From assembly GCA_934636325.1 (NCBI GenBank), contig CAKUAK010000132.1, forward strand, positions 1-27,894: DNA of 27,894 bases. Reading direction: 5' to 3'. The notes beneath the pieces were generated by a model. It was not told the origin of the DNA. It saw only the letters and a program-made list of their open reading frames with translations, and did not search any database. Each line of letters opens with the position of its first letter. Position 1 is the stretch's first letter. The position numbers were made by a program, and so were the translations under genes. This document shows positions 1 through 7,918 of this stretch, piece by piece. The DNA comes from an uncultured Eubacteriales bacterium (GTDB lineage: Bacteria > Bacillota > Clostridia > Oscillospirales > Butyricicoccaceae).

Positions 1-19
1 TTCATATCCTGTTCAAAGG

Positions 20-1225
20 CTATTTCTCTATCTTCGAATATCTGTCTACGATATTCTTGAGGATCTGGCAGACGCCGTCCATCTCCTGAAGCGATACATA
101 TTCGTATCTGCTGTGGGCGTTTGCTCCGCCTGTTCCCAGGTTGGGGCAGGGCAGGCCCATATAAGAGAGCCTTGCGCCGTCGGTGCCTCCCCTGGCCGCC
201 GAAGCATAGGGGGTATAACCGGCATCTGTGATGGCGGCATTGGCGATCTCGATTATCTCGGGATGCTCCATGACCGGCTCTTTCATGTTGTAATAGGAAT
301 CGGTCAGTGTGAGTTCGACCGTGCCCTCGCCGTACTTCTCGTTAAGATAGGCGGCGATCTTCTCGAACCTTGCCTTCTTCGACTGGAAGAGGGCCTTGTC
401 GTGATCGCGGATGATATATTCCATATCGGTGCGCTCGACATTGCCGTGGATGCCGTTAAGATGGCTGAAGCCCTCATAGCCCTCTGTGAACTGCGGCGCC
501 TCGTTGCAGGGCAGCATCGAATGGAACTCCATGGCTATCCACATAGAGTTGACCATTGCGTTCTTTGCCCCGCCGGGATGGGTATTTGTGCCGTTGATCC
601 TGACATGGGCCGCGCAGGCATTGAAGTTCTCATAAGAGATGCAGGCCGGGCTGCCGCCGTCAACCGTGAAGCCGACATCGGCGCCGAAGCCCTTTACGTC
701 GAACTTATCGGCGCCGCGGCCGATCTCTTCGTCGGGCGTAAAGCCGATCTTGATCGTGCCGTGCTTTACCTCGGGATGCTCAAGGTAATATTTTGCCATC
801 TCAAGGATCTCGACGATGCCGGCCTTGTCGTCGCCACCCAGAAGGGTCGTGCCGTCGGTGACGATAAGGGTATGGCCGAGATGCTCTTTTTCCGGTGTGA
901 AGCTGATGCCCTTTTCCTCGTTGAGGACGACCTCGCCGCCCTTATATTCGACCATGCGTGGCTTGATATTCTCGCAGGGCATGTCGATGACCGTATCCAT
1001 ATGTGCGATAAAACCGACCGTCGGGGCGCTGCAGCTGCCCTCGACCGTACCGTATACATATCCGTAATCATCCATGAAGGCGTCCTTTATGCCCATCTCC
1101 TTCATGTCCTCGACTATGATAGCGCCAAGGACCTTCTGCTCGGGCGAGCTGGGGATGGTCTTTGACGCGGGGTTGGAGTTGGTCCCGACCGCAACATATT
1201 TCAGAAAGCGTTCCGTCATTGTCAT
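20..1225 (-). CDS. pepT: Peptidase T (tripeptide aminopeptidase)
   Basis: This 401-residue cytoplasmic zinc peptidase of family M20B removes the N-terminal residue from tripeptides. Its length is close to the family norm of about 410. The metal-site motifs are in order: AHMDT (H75, D77), LGGDDKAG (D132), PDEEIGRG (E166/E167), FTVDGG (D189), the dimerisation-domain NTHPGG (H216) and the C-terminal GGANAHSRYE (H371). The start has AAAGGAG nine bases upstream; a second ATG two codons in is possible. The gene lies at the window edge with its TAG stop at position 20. It could process peptides imported by the Opp system encoded further along, but no operon link is visible. The family call is confident. 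Confidence 0.96.
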   Translation of the reverse strand: MTMTERFLKYVAVGTNSNPASKTIPSSPEQKVLGAIIVEDMKEMGIKDAFMDDYGYVYGTVEGSCSAPTVGFIAHMDTVIDMPCENIKPRMVEYKGGEVVLNEEKGISFTPEKEHLGHTLIVTDGTTLLGGDDKAGIVEILEMAKYYLEHPEVKHGTIKIGFTPDEEIGRGADKFDVKGFGADVGFTVDGGSPACISYENFNACAAHVRINGTNTHPGGAKNAMVNSMWIAMEFHSMLPCNEAPQFTEGYEGFSHLNGIHGNVERTDMEYIIRDHDKALFQSKKARFEKIAAYLNEKYGEGTVELTLTDSYYNMKEPVMEHPEIIEIANAAITDAGYTPYASAARGGTDGARLSYMGLPCPNLGTGGANAHSRYEYVSLQEMDGVCQILKNIVDRYSKIEK

Positions 1226-1274
1226 TTTTCTCTTCTCCTTTATAAAGATATAAAGATCTCTGCCATACGACAGA

Positions 1275-2066
1275 TCATTTTACATACTGTGCAAACTGGT
1301 CAAAGGGGATCTTGATAAGGGTCTCTCCCCCCGGCGCCGTATAGGCCGGTATGCCGATATAGGCCGTGCTGCCGTCAAAGGCAAAATTATCGCTTATCGT
1401 GGCGTCGTCGGCGTTATAAAGCCATTTGGCATCATAATCGTTTTCAAAGCACCATTGCTCGATCTCTTCGCGCAGGCAGGTCATGGCCTTATCCCTGTTT
1501 TCTCCGAATATATCGGAAAAGCGCAGCTTCCAGCCGGTCGAAGCGCTGAACACCTCGCAGAAATAATTCTCCTGCTGCGCCCCGAGGGTGTCGAGGCCCT
1601 CATAGCAGCGCAGGACCGAAACATACCCCTGCGGCGCGTCGAGAAGCTCATAGGATATTATGCTGCTGCGCGGCTCTCCGCTTTCTGCGGGCTTTTCGCC
1701 GACTATGCCGAAAAAGCGGTCCTTATCGTCCTTAAGTTGGCTGAACTCTTCTTCGTAATACTGGTTTATACTGTCGACAGCCGCGTCGCCGGCCTCGTTG
1801 CTGAAATAGGGCAGCGCCGCCTTATACACGGCGATGACCTTGCCCGAAGCGTCGGTCAGCTGCTCATCCATGGTCAGCTTTTCGCTGTCAAGAATGGACG
1901 CCGGATCAATGGGCTCGGCCTTTGTATCGGGCGTCACCTGCACCTCCTGATCCTTCTTGACGTCGGCCGGATCGTCGAACTTGAGCAGCGTACAGCCCGA
2001 CAGGACCGCAGCCAGCATCGCCCAGACAAGGGCGGCCGAAAGATATGCCATTATTCTTTTTTTCAT
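1275..2066 (-). CDS. DUF3298/DUF4163 (RsiV-like) lipoprotein
   Basis: This 263-residue protein is predicted to be anchored on the outer face of the membrane. It has a lipoprotein signal peptide ending in LSGC (lipidated Cys25), then a charged low-complexity linker to about residue 60. The globular part matches the DUF4163 plus DUF3298 arrangement of the extracellular part of RsiV and related proteins: a helical YYEEEF segment, a central strand region and a C-terminal IKIPFDQFAQYVK. It lacks the cytoplasmic anti-sigma segment and an internal membrane helix, so it is not itself an RsiV anti-sigma factor. AAAGGAG lies shortly before the ATG. The function is unknown; peptidoglycan or ligand binding would only be a guess from the RsiV-lysozyme precedent. 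Confidence 0.75.
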   Translation of the reverse strand: MKKRIMAYLSAALVWAMLAAVLSGCTLLKFDDPADVKKDQEVQVTPDTKAEPIDPASILDSEKLTMDEQLTDASGKVIAVYKAALPYFSNEAGDAAVDSINQYYEEEFSQLKDDKDRFFGIVGEKPAESGEPRSSIISYELLDAPQGYVSVLRCYEGLDTLGAQQENYFCEVFSASTGWKLRFSDIFGENRDKAMTCLREEIEQWCFENDYDAKWLYNADDATISDNFAFDGSTAYIGIPAYTAPGGETLIKIPFDQFAQYVK

Positions 2067-2090
2067 GATCCACTCCTTTGTTCTTTATAA

Positions 2091-2117
2091 AGCGCCCCGG
2101 CGGAGCCCCACGGCGCT
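2091..2117 (-). terminator. Weak hairpin downstream of the amidotransferase-like gene
   Basis: A GC-rich inverted repeat (AGCGCC / GGCGCT arms) lies between the amidotransferase stop and the lipoprotein start, followed on the minus strand by a short TTTAT run. It may be a weak terminator or an intercistronic processing hairpin; the U-tract is poor. Confidence 0.35.
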
Positions 2118-2127
2118 TCGGCAGTTC

Positions 2128-2868
2128 TTATTTAGAGCAAAGCTCGATAAAATGGCTGAATATCGGCGCAAAATCGGGTGTTCTGTCGTCCCAGAGCAGG
2201 TTTGTCAGGCGCTCCGGGTGGAACTGTGTGCCGAAGATGGGGCGCGACTCGTGCTCGAAGGCTTCGCAGATGCCCTCGACCGACCACGCCGTCGGGACAA
2301 GGCCCTCGCCCAGCTCACGCACAGCCTGGTGATGGGTGCTGTTGACCCTGAACTTTTCGCCGAAAAGGCGGTTCAGCAGGCTACCCTCGGCGGTCGTGAC
2401 GTTATGCCTTATGTCGATATTCATATGTACGACACCCATCTGCTCTACAAGATCCTGATAGAGCCCGCCGCCGAGAGCGACGTTTATGACCTGGAAGCCG
2501 CGGCATATGCCGAATATCGGCTTGCCCTTTTCGGCAAAGGCCTTGAAGAGCTTGAGCTCGTACTCGTCCCTTATATCGTCCCATCTAACGCTGTCGTTGA
2601 GCTTTTCTTCGCCCAGCAGCGCGGGGTTGATATCCTCGCCGCCGGTCAACAGCAGTCCGTCGCACAGCTCGGCCATCTCTTCGACACAGCATTCGCTGGC
2701 CAGAAGGGGCACTCCGCCGGCCTTCTCTATGGCGCGGGGATAAGCCGAGGGCGAAACTATCTTGCGCTGGCCGAGGCTTTTTACGTTTTTATCGCCGGCG
2801 CCGTCGCCGAAGGTGGCCAGGGCGTCAGAAGTACATGTAACACAGATCAGGGGTTTACCAAGGATCAT
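2128..2868 (-). CDS. Gamma-glutamyl-gamma-aminobutyrate hydrolase-like (peptidase C26) protein
   Basis: This 246-residue class I glutamine-amidotransferase-fold enzyme belongs to the PuuD/peptidase C26 family, which hydrolyses gamma-glutamyl bonds in the cytoplasm. Family markers are an early GLLLTGGEDINP loop (residues 71-82), the nucleophile elbow FGICRG with Cys122, THHQAV (179-183) and the catalytic pair in FHPE (His217, Glu219). The length matches stand-alone C26 enzymes of about 250 residues. The start is set by AGGAGAG ten bases before the ATG. Substrate cannot be read from the sequence: gamma-Glu-GABA, other gamma-glutamyl amides or poly-gamma-glutamate fragments are all possible, and no putrescine-pathway gene is nearby. 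A sigma-A promoter lies about 50 bases upstream, divergent to the phosphate transporter promoter. Confidence 0.88.
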   Translation of the reverse strand: MILGKPLICVTCTSDALATFGDGAGDKNVKSLGQRKIVSPSAYPRAIEKAGGVPLLASECCVEEMAELCDGLLLTGGEDINPALLGEEKLNDSVRWDDIRDEYELKLFKAFAEKGKPIFGICRGFQVINVALGGGLYQDLVEQMGVVHMNIDIRHNVTTAEGSLLNRLFGEKFRVNSTHHQAVRELGEGLVPTAWSVEGICEAFEHESRPIFGTQFHPERLTNLLWDDRTPDFAPIFSHFIELCSK

Positions 2869-2919
2869 TTTTCATCTCTCCTATCAAACAGCAGGCTTTC
2901 ACGCCTGCTTTACCCGATA

Positions 2920-2948
2920 ATAATAACAGAAATCGAGCCGTCTTTCAA
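2920..2948 (-). promoter_or_regulatory. Promoter of the amidotransferase-like gene
   Basis: The minus strand reads TTGAAA, a 17-base spacer, then TATTAT. The predicted transcript passes through a 7-bp hairpin (2890-2909, AGCAGGC / GCCTGCT) just before the AGGAGAG site. No U-run follows, so an attenuation role is only a possibility. Confidence 0.7.
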
Positions 2949-2996
2949 CCGCCGCCCGCCGTGCCGGGATATTCTTTACCCATTATTTACTTTCTA

Positions 2997-3026
2997 TTGA
3001 CTTTCTGCGTGCTTGTTCTATATAAT
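2997..3026 (+). promoter_or_regulatory. Promoter of the Na/Pi symporter gene
   Basis: TTGACT, an 18-base spacer and a perfect TATAAT. The expected transcription start is near 3033, which is why the ATG at 3032 cannot easily be the translation start of the downstream gene. Confidence 0.8.
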
Positions 3027-3097
3027 TAAAAATGTATGAGTGCGTCCATAATCAAACCTGCCACCGACAGTCGGGGCAACTACATGAGGTGAAACGC

Positions 3098-4909
3098 TTG
3101 GATATCTTTGATTACATCACTCTTGCCATCAGGTTTTTCGGCGGCCTTGGTATATTCTTCTTCGGAATGTCGACCATGAGCTCAGCCCTCGAAAAGATGG
3201 CGGGAGAAAAGCTGCAGAAAGCTCTTGAAGCCATGACGGGCAATATCTTCAAATCGGTCGCCGCCGGCGCGCTGGTCACGGCCATCATCCAGAGCTCAAC
3301 AGGCACCACTGTTATGGTCGTCGGCTTTGTCAATGCCGGCATAATGACCCTCAAACAGGCCGTTGGCATCATCATGGGCGCCAACATCGGCACGACCATC
3401 ACGGCACAGATCCTCAGCCTCGATTCCGGCTCGTCTGCCGGAAGCATAATGGCCATCCTCAAGCCCTCTGTCCTCTGCTATATTCTTCTGGCCCTGGGCG
3501 CCATAACGATGACCTTCTCCCACAAGAAAAAGCTGCGCACAGTATGCGAGATACTGATCGGCGTCGGCCTTCTCTTCGTCGGCATGTCGACAATGGAGAG
3601 CGCCGTATCGGTCTTAAATGACCTTCCCGCCTTCCGTCAGGCCTTCACGGTCCTCAAAAACCCCGTGCTCGGAATAATCGTCGGCGCCGTCATAACGGCC
3701 ATACTCCACAGCTCGGCCGCGTCGATAGGCATACTTCAGGCCGCGGCGGCCACGGGCGCCGTATCCTATGCGGCGGCTCTGCCCATAATCATGGGCCAGA
3801 ACATCGGCACATGCTGCACCTCCATCGTTTCCTCTCTGGGCGGCAACAAGAACGCCAAGCGCGCCGCCATGATCCATTTCTATTTCAACCTTATCGGCTC
3901 TATCCTCTTTATCACGGCGATATACGGGCTCAACGCCATCGTCGGCTTCAACTTCTGGCATGACGCCGTAACCAAGTCAGGCATAGCCAATTTCCACACC
4001 CTGTTCAATATCACGGTAACGCTGGTCCTTCTTCCCTTCCGTGATCAAATGGTGGCGCTGGCCGAAAGGACGGTCAAATCGAATGTCGAAGAGCCCGAGG
4101 AAAAGCTGCTGGCCCTTCTCGACACCCGTTTCTATGCCACCCCCGCCGTCGCGCTGGAGCAGTGTCATACCGTCATCCGCGATATGGGCATGCTGGCCCT
4201 TGAAAATGTCCGCATGGTCATCAAGGGCATCGTTGACCACGAAGAGGTCGACGGCAAGAAGTTCGAAAGCAACGAAGAGTTTATAGACACCTGCGAGGCC
4301 AGGGTCAACACCTATCTTCTCGGCATAAAGGACAGCGATCTTTCAGAGGCCAACAAGCGTGCCTATACCGAGATCATGCATGCCGTCGGCGAGTTCGAGC
4401 AGATCGGCGACTATGCCGAAAATCTTTACGAGCAGTATAACGACATCACCGAATCGGATATCGTATTCTCCGACGACGCGATATGCGAGATCGGCATCAT
4501 GGCCAATTCCGCCGAAGAGATCATCTCTCTTACCATCGAGGCCTTCGAGCGTTCCGACAGCACGATGACCCAGCAGATCGAGGCCCTTGAAGAGGTCATC
4601 GATGCCCTAAAGGAGACCCTTAAAAGCAAGCATATCCTCAGGCTCCAGAACGGCAGCTGCACCGTCAAGAACGGCATCCCCTTCCTTGATATCATCCACA
4701 ACCTTGAAAAGATCGCCGACCACTGCTCCAACATCGGCATCTATGTCATGATGTATAACGACAGCGCCAATGACTTCGATATCCACGAATACCGCAAGAT
4801 GGCGTCGGAAGCCAACTCCAACCGCAGCGACATCTGGCAGAAGCATTACGAGGAACAGTATCTCAATATGGTGCTTATGGACGGCACAAAGGCCCTGCGC
4901 AAAAAGTAA
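3098..4909 (+). CDS. Na+/phosphate symporter family protein with PhoU-like domain
   Basis: This predicted membrane protein of 603 residues belongs to the NptA/YjbB branch of the Na/Pi cotransporters (SLC34-related). The N-terminal half carries two inverted transporter repeats, each with the substrate signature: QSSTGTT near residues 65-71 and LHSSAAS about 150 residues later. Several hydrophobic helices follow, up to about residue 330. The C-terminal part (about 345-565) is a helical PhoU-like domain. I chose a TTG start at 3098 because GAGGTG sits seven bases before it and the only upstream ATG (3032) coincides with the predicted transcription start. That ATG would add 22 poorly conserved-looking residues. 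Homologues move phosphate in or out; direction cannot be told here. It is monocistronic, with a hairpin downstream. Confidence 0.9.
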   Translation: MDIFDYITLAIRFFGGLGIFFFGMSTMSSALEKMAGEKLQKALEAMTGNIFKSVAAGALVTAIIQSSTGTTVMVVGFVNAGIMTLKQAVGIIMGANIGTTITAQILSLDSGSSAGSIMAILKPSVLCYILLALGAITMTFSHKKKLRTVCEILIGVGLLFVGMSTMESAVSVLNDLPAFRQAFTVLKNPVLGIIVGAVITAILHSSAASIGILQAAAATGAVSYAAALPIIMGQNIGTCCTSIVSSLGGNKNAKRAAMIHFYFNLIGSILFITAIYGLNAIVGFNFWHDAVTKSGIANFHTLFNITVTLVLLPFRDQMVALAERTVKSNVEEPEEKLLALLDTRFYATPAVALEQCHTVIRDMGMLALENVRMVIKGIVDHEEVDGKKFESNEEFIDTCEARVNTYLLGIKDSDLSEANKRAYTEIMHAVGEFEQIGDYAENLYEQYNDITESDIVFSDDAICEIGIMANSAEEIISLTIEAFERSDSTMTQQIEALEEVIDALKETLKSKHILRLQNGSCTVKNGIPFLDIIHNLEKIADHCSNIGIYVMMYNDSANDFDIHEYRKMASEANSNRSDIWQKHYEEQYLNMVLMDGTKALRKK

Positions 4910-4955
4910 TTTCCGATAACTTTTTGTAGTATTCTCCAGAATAAATAACTATAAG

Positions 4956-4986
4956 TTATCCCCCGGCAATATCTGCCGGGGGATAA
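4956..4986 (+). terminator. Terminator-like hairpin after the Na/Pi gene
   Basis: A perfect 13-bp inverted repeat with a 5-base loop (arms TTATCCCCCGGCA / TGCCGGGGGATAA) lies about 45 bases after the stop. Only a poor T-tract follows, so termination is likely but not certain. Confidence 0.65.
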
Positions 4987-5130
4987 TTCATATCTGTTCA
5001 CGCTTTTCCTATCAAGACCCCCGGTTAAAAAGCCTTGACGGAATCCGCATATTACCATAAGCCCCCGCCATTGACCTCCCTCCCCTGCCTCTTAAAATGC
5101 TTTTTTCATACCCGGCCAGACATAAAAATA

Positions 5131-5158
5131 CCCCGTGCTTCGATGCCGAAGCACGGGG
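5131..5158 (-). terminator. Terminator of the CNNM gene pair
   Basis: A 12-bp GC-rich stem (CCCCGTGCTTCG / CGAAGCACGGGG) with a 4-base loop is followed on the minus strand by TATTTTTATG, directly after the stop of the downstream CNNM gene. Confidence 0.85.
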
Positions 5159-5165
5159 CCATGTT

Positions 5166-6452
5166 TTATTCTTCCTCTTCGCTCTCCTCCTGCTTGGGCA
5201 GGACGGTCACAGAGAGCTTTATTATCCTGAGGTCATCGACCTCTTCAATGACTATATGAAGGTTTTTGTAATCAAAGCTGTCGCCCTTCTGGGGGTAACC
5301 GTCAAGCATCTCGATGGCCCAGCCGCCGACCGTGACATACTCGGTATCGAAGCGGTGGTCACTGATATCGAAATATTCGAGGAAATCGTATATCGACATG
5401 TCACCGCTGATGATATATGAATCGTCGCCGGTCTGGGTGATATCGCTTACCACCTCGTCGGTCTCGTCCCATATATCGCCGACCAGCTGCTCTATGGCGT
5501 CCTCCATCGTGACTATGCCCATTGTCCCGCCGTATTCATCGACAACGATGGCCAGATGTGTCTTTCTCTTCTTGAGCTCTGACATAAGGGCCGGCAGCTT
5601 CATGGTCTTATGGATGAAGCATGGCGGCATGAGCAGATCCTCTATGCTGTCCATATCGGGCTGATCGGCCATCTTTTTGAACATATGGTCGATAAAAAGC
5701 ACGCCGATAATATTATCTATCGTATCGCGGTACACCGGTATCCTTGAATAGGACGATTCAAAGACCAGCTTTTTAATATTCTCGATATCGTCGTCGATAT
5801 CAATGGCCGTGACGTCGACCCTCGGTGTAAGTATCTCCTGGGCCGTTATGTCGGAAAACTCCAGCGCCGACTGCAAAAGCTCGCTCTGCTCCTCGTCGAT
5901 GACGCCCTCGCCCTCGATTATCTCTATGATCGACGCCAGCTCTTCCTCGGTCACGCTGGGCGCGTCCTCCTTTGTGCCCCAGAGCTTCTCGAAGCGGGCT
6001 ATCACCCACAGCACGACGGCATTGACCGGCTTGAATACCATCATTACCAGCTTGACCGGCACGGCGACGGCAACGGCAAAGCTGTCGCAGTTCTTTTTTG
6101 CGACGATCTTGGGCACTATCTCGCCGAAGATAAGTATCAGCACGGTCATGACGACCGTGGCGATGGCCGGGCCCTTGGAGCTGTTTTCGCCGAATATCGA
6201 AAGGGCGATGACCGTCGCCACCGACGATGCCGCTATATTAACAAGGTTATTGCCTATAAGTATGGCCGAAAGGGCGCTGTCGTAATCTTCTGAAATTTCA
6301 AACGCCGTTTTGTCCCTGCCGCCGTTTTCCGCGGCGTTTTTCTTGAGCCTCATTTTGTTTGCCGAGGCAAAGGCTATCTCAGAGCCCGAAAAGAATGCCG
6401 AGAGGGCGATAAGGATCAAAATAGCTATATATGGCCAGCTGCTACTGTCCAT
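5166..6452 (-). CDS. CNNM/CorC-family membrane protein (paralogue 1)
   Basis: This 428-residue 'hemolysin-like' protein has a DUF21 membrane domain (about residues 5-190, several hydrophobic helices). It is followed by a CBS-domain pair (about 205-335, with the PRVDVTAIDID entry and DEYGGTMGIVTMEDAIE) and a CorC_HlyC domain (about 345-420, starting near VGGWAIEMLDG). Characterised CNNM/CorC proteins are linked to Mg2+ export or Na+/Mg2+ exchange, with the CBS pair binding ATP-Mg2+; true haemolysin activity is doubtful. The C-terminus ends in an acidic tail (EESEEEE). The start has AGGAGTTGG upstream. It lies 44 bases after a paralogue with the same domain order and the same MDSS start, so it is probably in the same transcript. 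Confidence 0.92.
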   Translation of the reverse strand: MDSSSWPYIAILILIALSAFFSGSEIAFASANKMRLKKNAAENGGRDKTAFEISEDYDSALSAILIGNNLVNIAASSVATVIALSIFGENSSKGPAIATVVMTVLILIFGEIVPKIVAKKNCDSFAVAVAVPVKLVMMVFKPVNAVVLWVIARFEKLWGTKEDAPSVTEEELASIIEIIEGEGVIDEEQSELLQSALEFSDITAQEILTPRVDVTAIDIDDDIENIKKLVFESSYSRIPVYRDTIDNIIGVLFIDHMFKKMADQPDMDSIEDLLMPPCFIHKTMKLPALMSELKKRKTHLAIVVDEYGGTMGIVTMEDAIEQLVGDIWDETDEVVSDITQTGDDSYIISGDMSIYDFLEYFDISDHRFDTEYVTVGGWAIEMLDGYPQKGDSFDYKNLHIVIEEVDDLRIIKLSVTVLPKQEESEEEE

Positions 6453-6496
6453 GATGTTTTACCAACTCCTGTTTATATTATTGATGAAATAAGGTC

Positions 6497-7774
6497 TTAT
6501 TTTTCGTTCTCTCTCGTGCGCCAGGCCCGGTCGAGGACCTCGGCCGTCAGCTTTGTGATTCGGTTGCTCTTGACCTGTTTTATCGTGACGCGAAGCCCAT
6601 CCTTTTCAAAGCTGTCACCCACCGATGGGATGGCGTCGAGGACCTCAAGCGCCCATGCGCCCATCGTCCTGTGCTCCAGCTCGTCCTCGTCACATTCCAT
6701 ATCCATGGCGTCAAAGGCGTCCTCGGCCAGCATATCGCCCGATATCTCGTAAAGATCGTGACCCTTTTGGACGATATCCTCGACGACGTCGTCGTCCTCG
6801 TCCCAGATCTCACCGACCAGCTCTTCAAGGATATCCTCGACGGTGACGATGCCCATCGTCCCGCCGTAATCGTCGGTTATGACGCACATATGGGTCTTTT
6901 CCTTGCTCATTTCATCAAGGAGCTCGTGAATATTGGTCTTTTTGTGCACAAAATGCACCGGAGAAAGCATTTCCGGCAGAGAAACGCTGCCCTGCATCAG
7001 ATATGCTTTAAGATATTTTCTCGTTTGAAGTATACCGATGATATCATCTATACTGTCGCGGTATACGGGTATTCTTGAATATTTATGTGTCTTTATCACA
7101 TCCATGATCTCATCCGGCGTGCTATCTATATCAAGCGCCACCATATCGACCCTCGGTGTGAAAACATCCTGGACAGTTGTATCTCCGAAATCCAGCGCCG
7201 ACTGGACAAGATCGCTCTTGTCGCCCTCGAAGCCGCCCTCTTCCTCCATCGTGTCTATGATGTCGTGAAGCTCTTCCTCTGTGACCGTCGGTGTCTCTTC
7301 GGCCCCGAACAGCCGCGAAACCAGATTGCTTATCGACCTGAAGAAGAAGGACACCGGCCGGAGCAGCTTCATCAGAAGGCTCATCGACCCGGAAAAGGCC
7401 AGCGCCAGCTTTTCGCTGTTTTCACCGGCGTAGCTTTTCGGAAGCATTTCGATGAACAGGAAAACGAACACCGTCGCCGCCACCGTCATCGCCGGGACCG
7501 ACTGCGGGCCCCAAAGCCTTGTCGCTATCATTGTCGTTATCGACGCAAAGGCGATGTGGGTGACATTGGTGCCGATCAGCATGGTGATAAGGGCGCTGTC
7601 GAAATCATTTGATATTTTAAGCGCTTTTTTTGCCTTTGCCATGCCGTTATCGGCATAATTGCGTATGCGTATCTTGTTCATAGATGCATAGGCCGTTTCG
7701 GCAGCCGCAAAATAGGCGCCGCCCAACCCAAGCAAAACCAATAACAGGTAGATCATACTACCGCTACTGTCCAT
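6497..7774 (-). CDS. CNNM/CorC-family membrane protein (paralogue 2)
   Basis: This 425-residue protein has the same three-part layout as the gene after it: a DUF21 transmembrane domain to about residue 185, a CBS pair (about 200-325, with FTPRVDMVALDID and DDYGGTMGIVTVEDILEELVG) and a CorC_HlyC domain (about 340-415). It is the first gene of a two-gene transcript served by the promoter at 7815-7844. A probable role is divalent-cation (Mg2+ or Co2+) efflux or homeostasis at the membrane, from family knowledge only. The N-terminal helix differs clearly from its neighbour (GGAYFAAAETAYAS against SAFFSGSEIAFAS), so the pair is an old duplication and may form heteromers. Confidence 0.92.
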   Translation of the reverse strand: MDSSGSMIYLLLVLLGLGGAYFAAAETAYASMNKIRIRNYADNGMAKAKKALKISNDFDSALITMLIGTNVTHIAFASITTMIATRLWGPQSVPAMTVAATVFVFLFIEMLPKSYAGENSEKLALAFSGSMSLLMKLLRPVSFFFRSISNLVSRLFGAEETPTVTEEELHDIIDTMEEEGGFEGDKSDLVQSALDFGDTTVQDVFTPRVDMVALDIDSTPDEIMDVIKTHKYSRIPVYRDSIDDIIGILQTRKYLKAYLMQGSVSLPEMLSPVHFVHKKTNIHELLDEMSKEKTHMCVITDDYGGTMGIVTVEDILEELVGEIWDEDDDVVEDIVQKGHDLYEISGDMLAEDAFDAMDMECDEDELEHRTMGAWALEVLDAIPSVGDSFEKDGLRVTIKQVKSNRITKLTAEVLDRAWRTRENEK

Positions 7775-7814
7775 AAAGATTTACCATCTCCCTGAATTAT
7801 ATTATACGTCCTAT

Positions 7815-7844
7815 ATTATACTATATATATGCGGCTTTGTGCAA
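7815..7844 (-). promoter_or_regulatory. Promoter of the CNNM gene pair
   Basis: TTGCAC, an 18-base spacer and TATAAT on the minus strand. A second TATAAT at 7801-7806 lies in the early transcribed region. The predicted 5' leader is about 35 bases. Confidence 0.75.
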
Positions 7845-7856
7845 CTGTTTATATAT

Positions 7857-7892
7857 CAAACAAGGCAGACCCGGAAAGGTCTGCCTTGTTTG
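7857..7892 (-). terminator. Terminator of the Leu-T-box peptide-binding gene
   Basis: A perfect 15-bp stem with a 6-base loop (arms CAAACAAGGCAGACC / GGTCTGCCTTGTTTG) starts about 26 bases after the stop of the peptide-binding gene. It separates that gene from the CNNM promoter. Confidence 0.8.
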
Positions 7893-7918
7893 AACTGCAC
7901 TATATTATATAAGGTATG

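Noticed and set aside
113..1165. 350-codon plus-strand frame opposite pepT.
   Set aside because: It is antisense to a complete PepT with all catalytic motifs; composition and lack of a start signal indicate a shadow.
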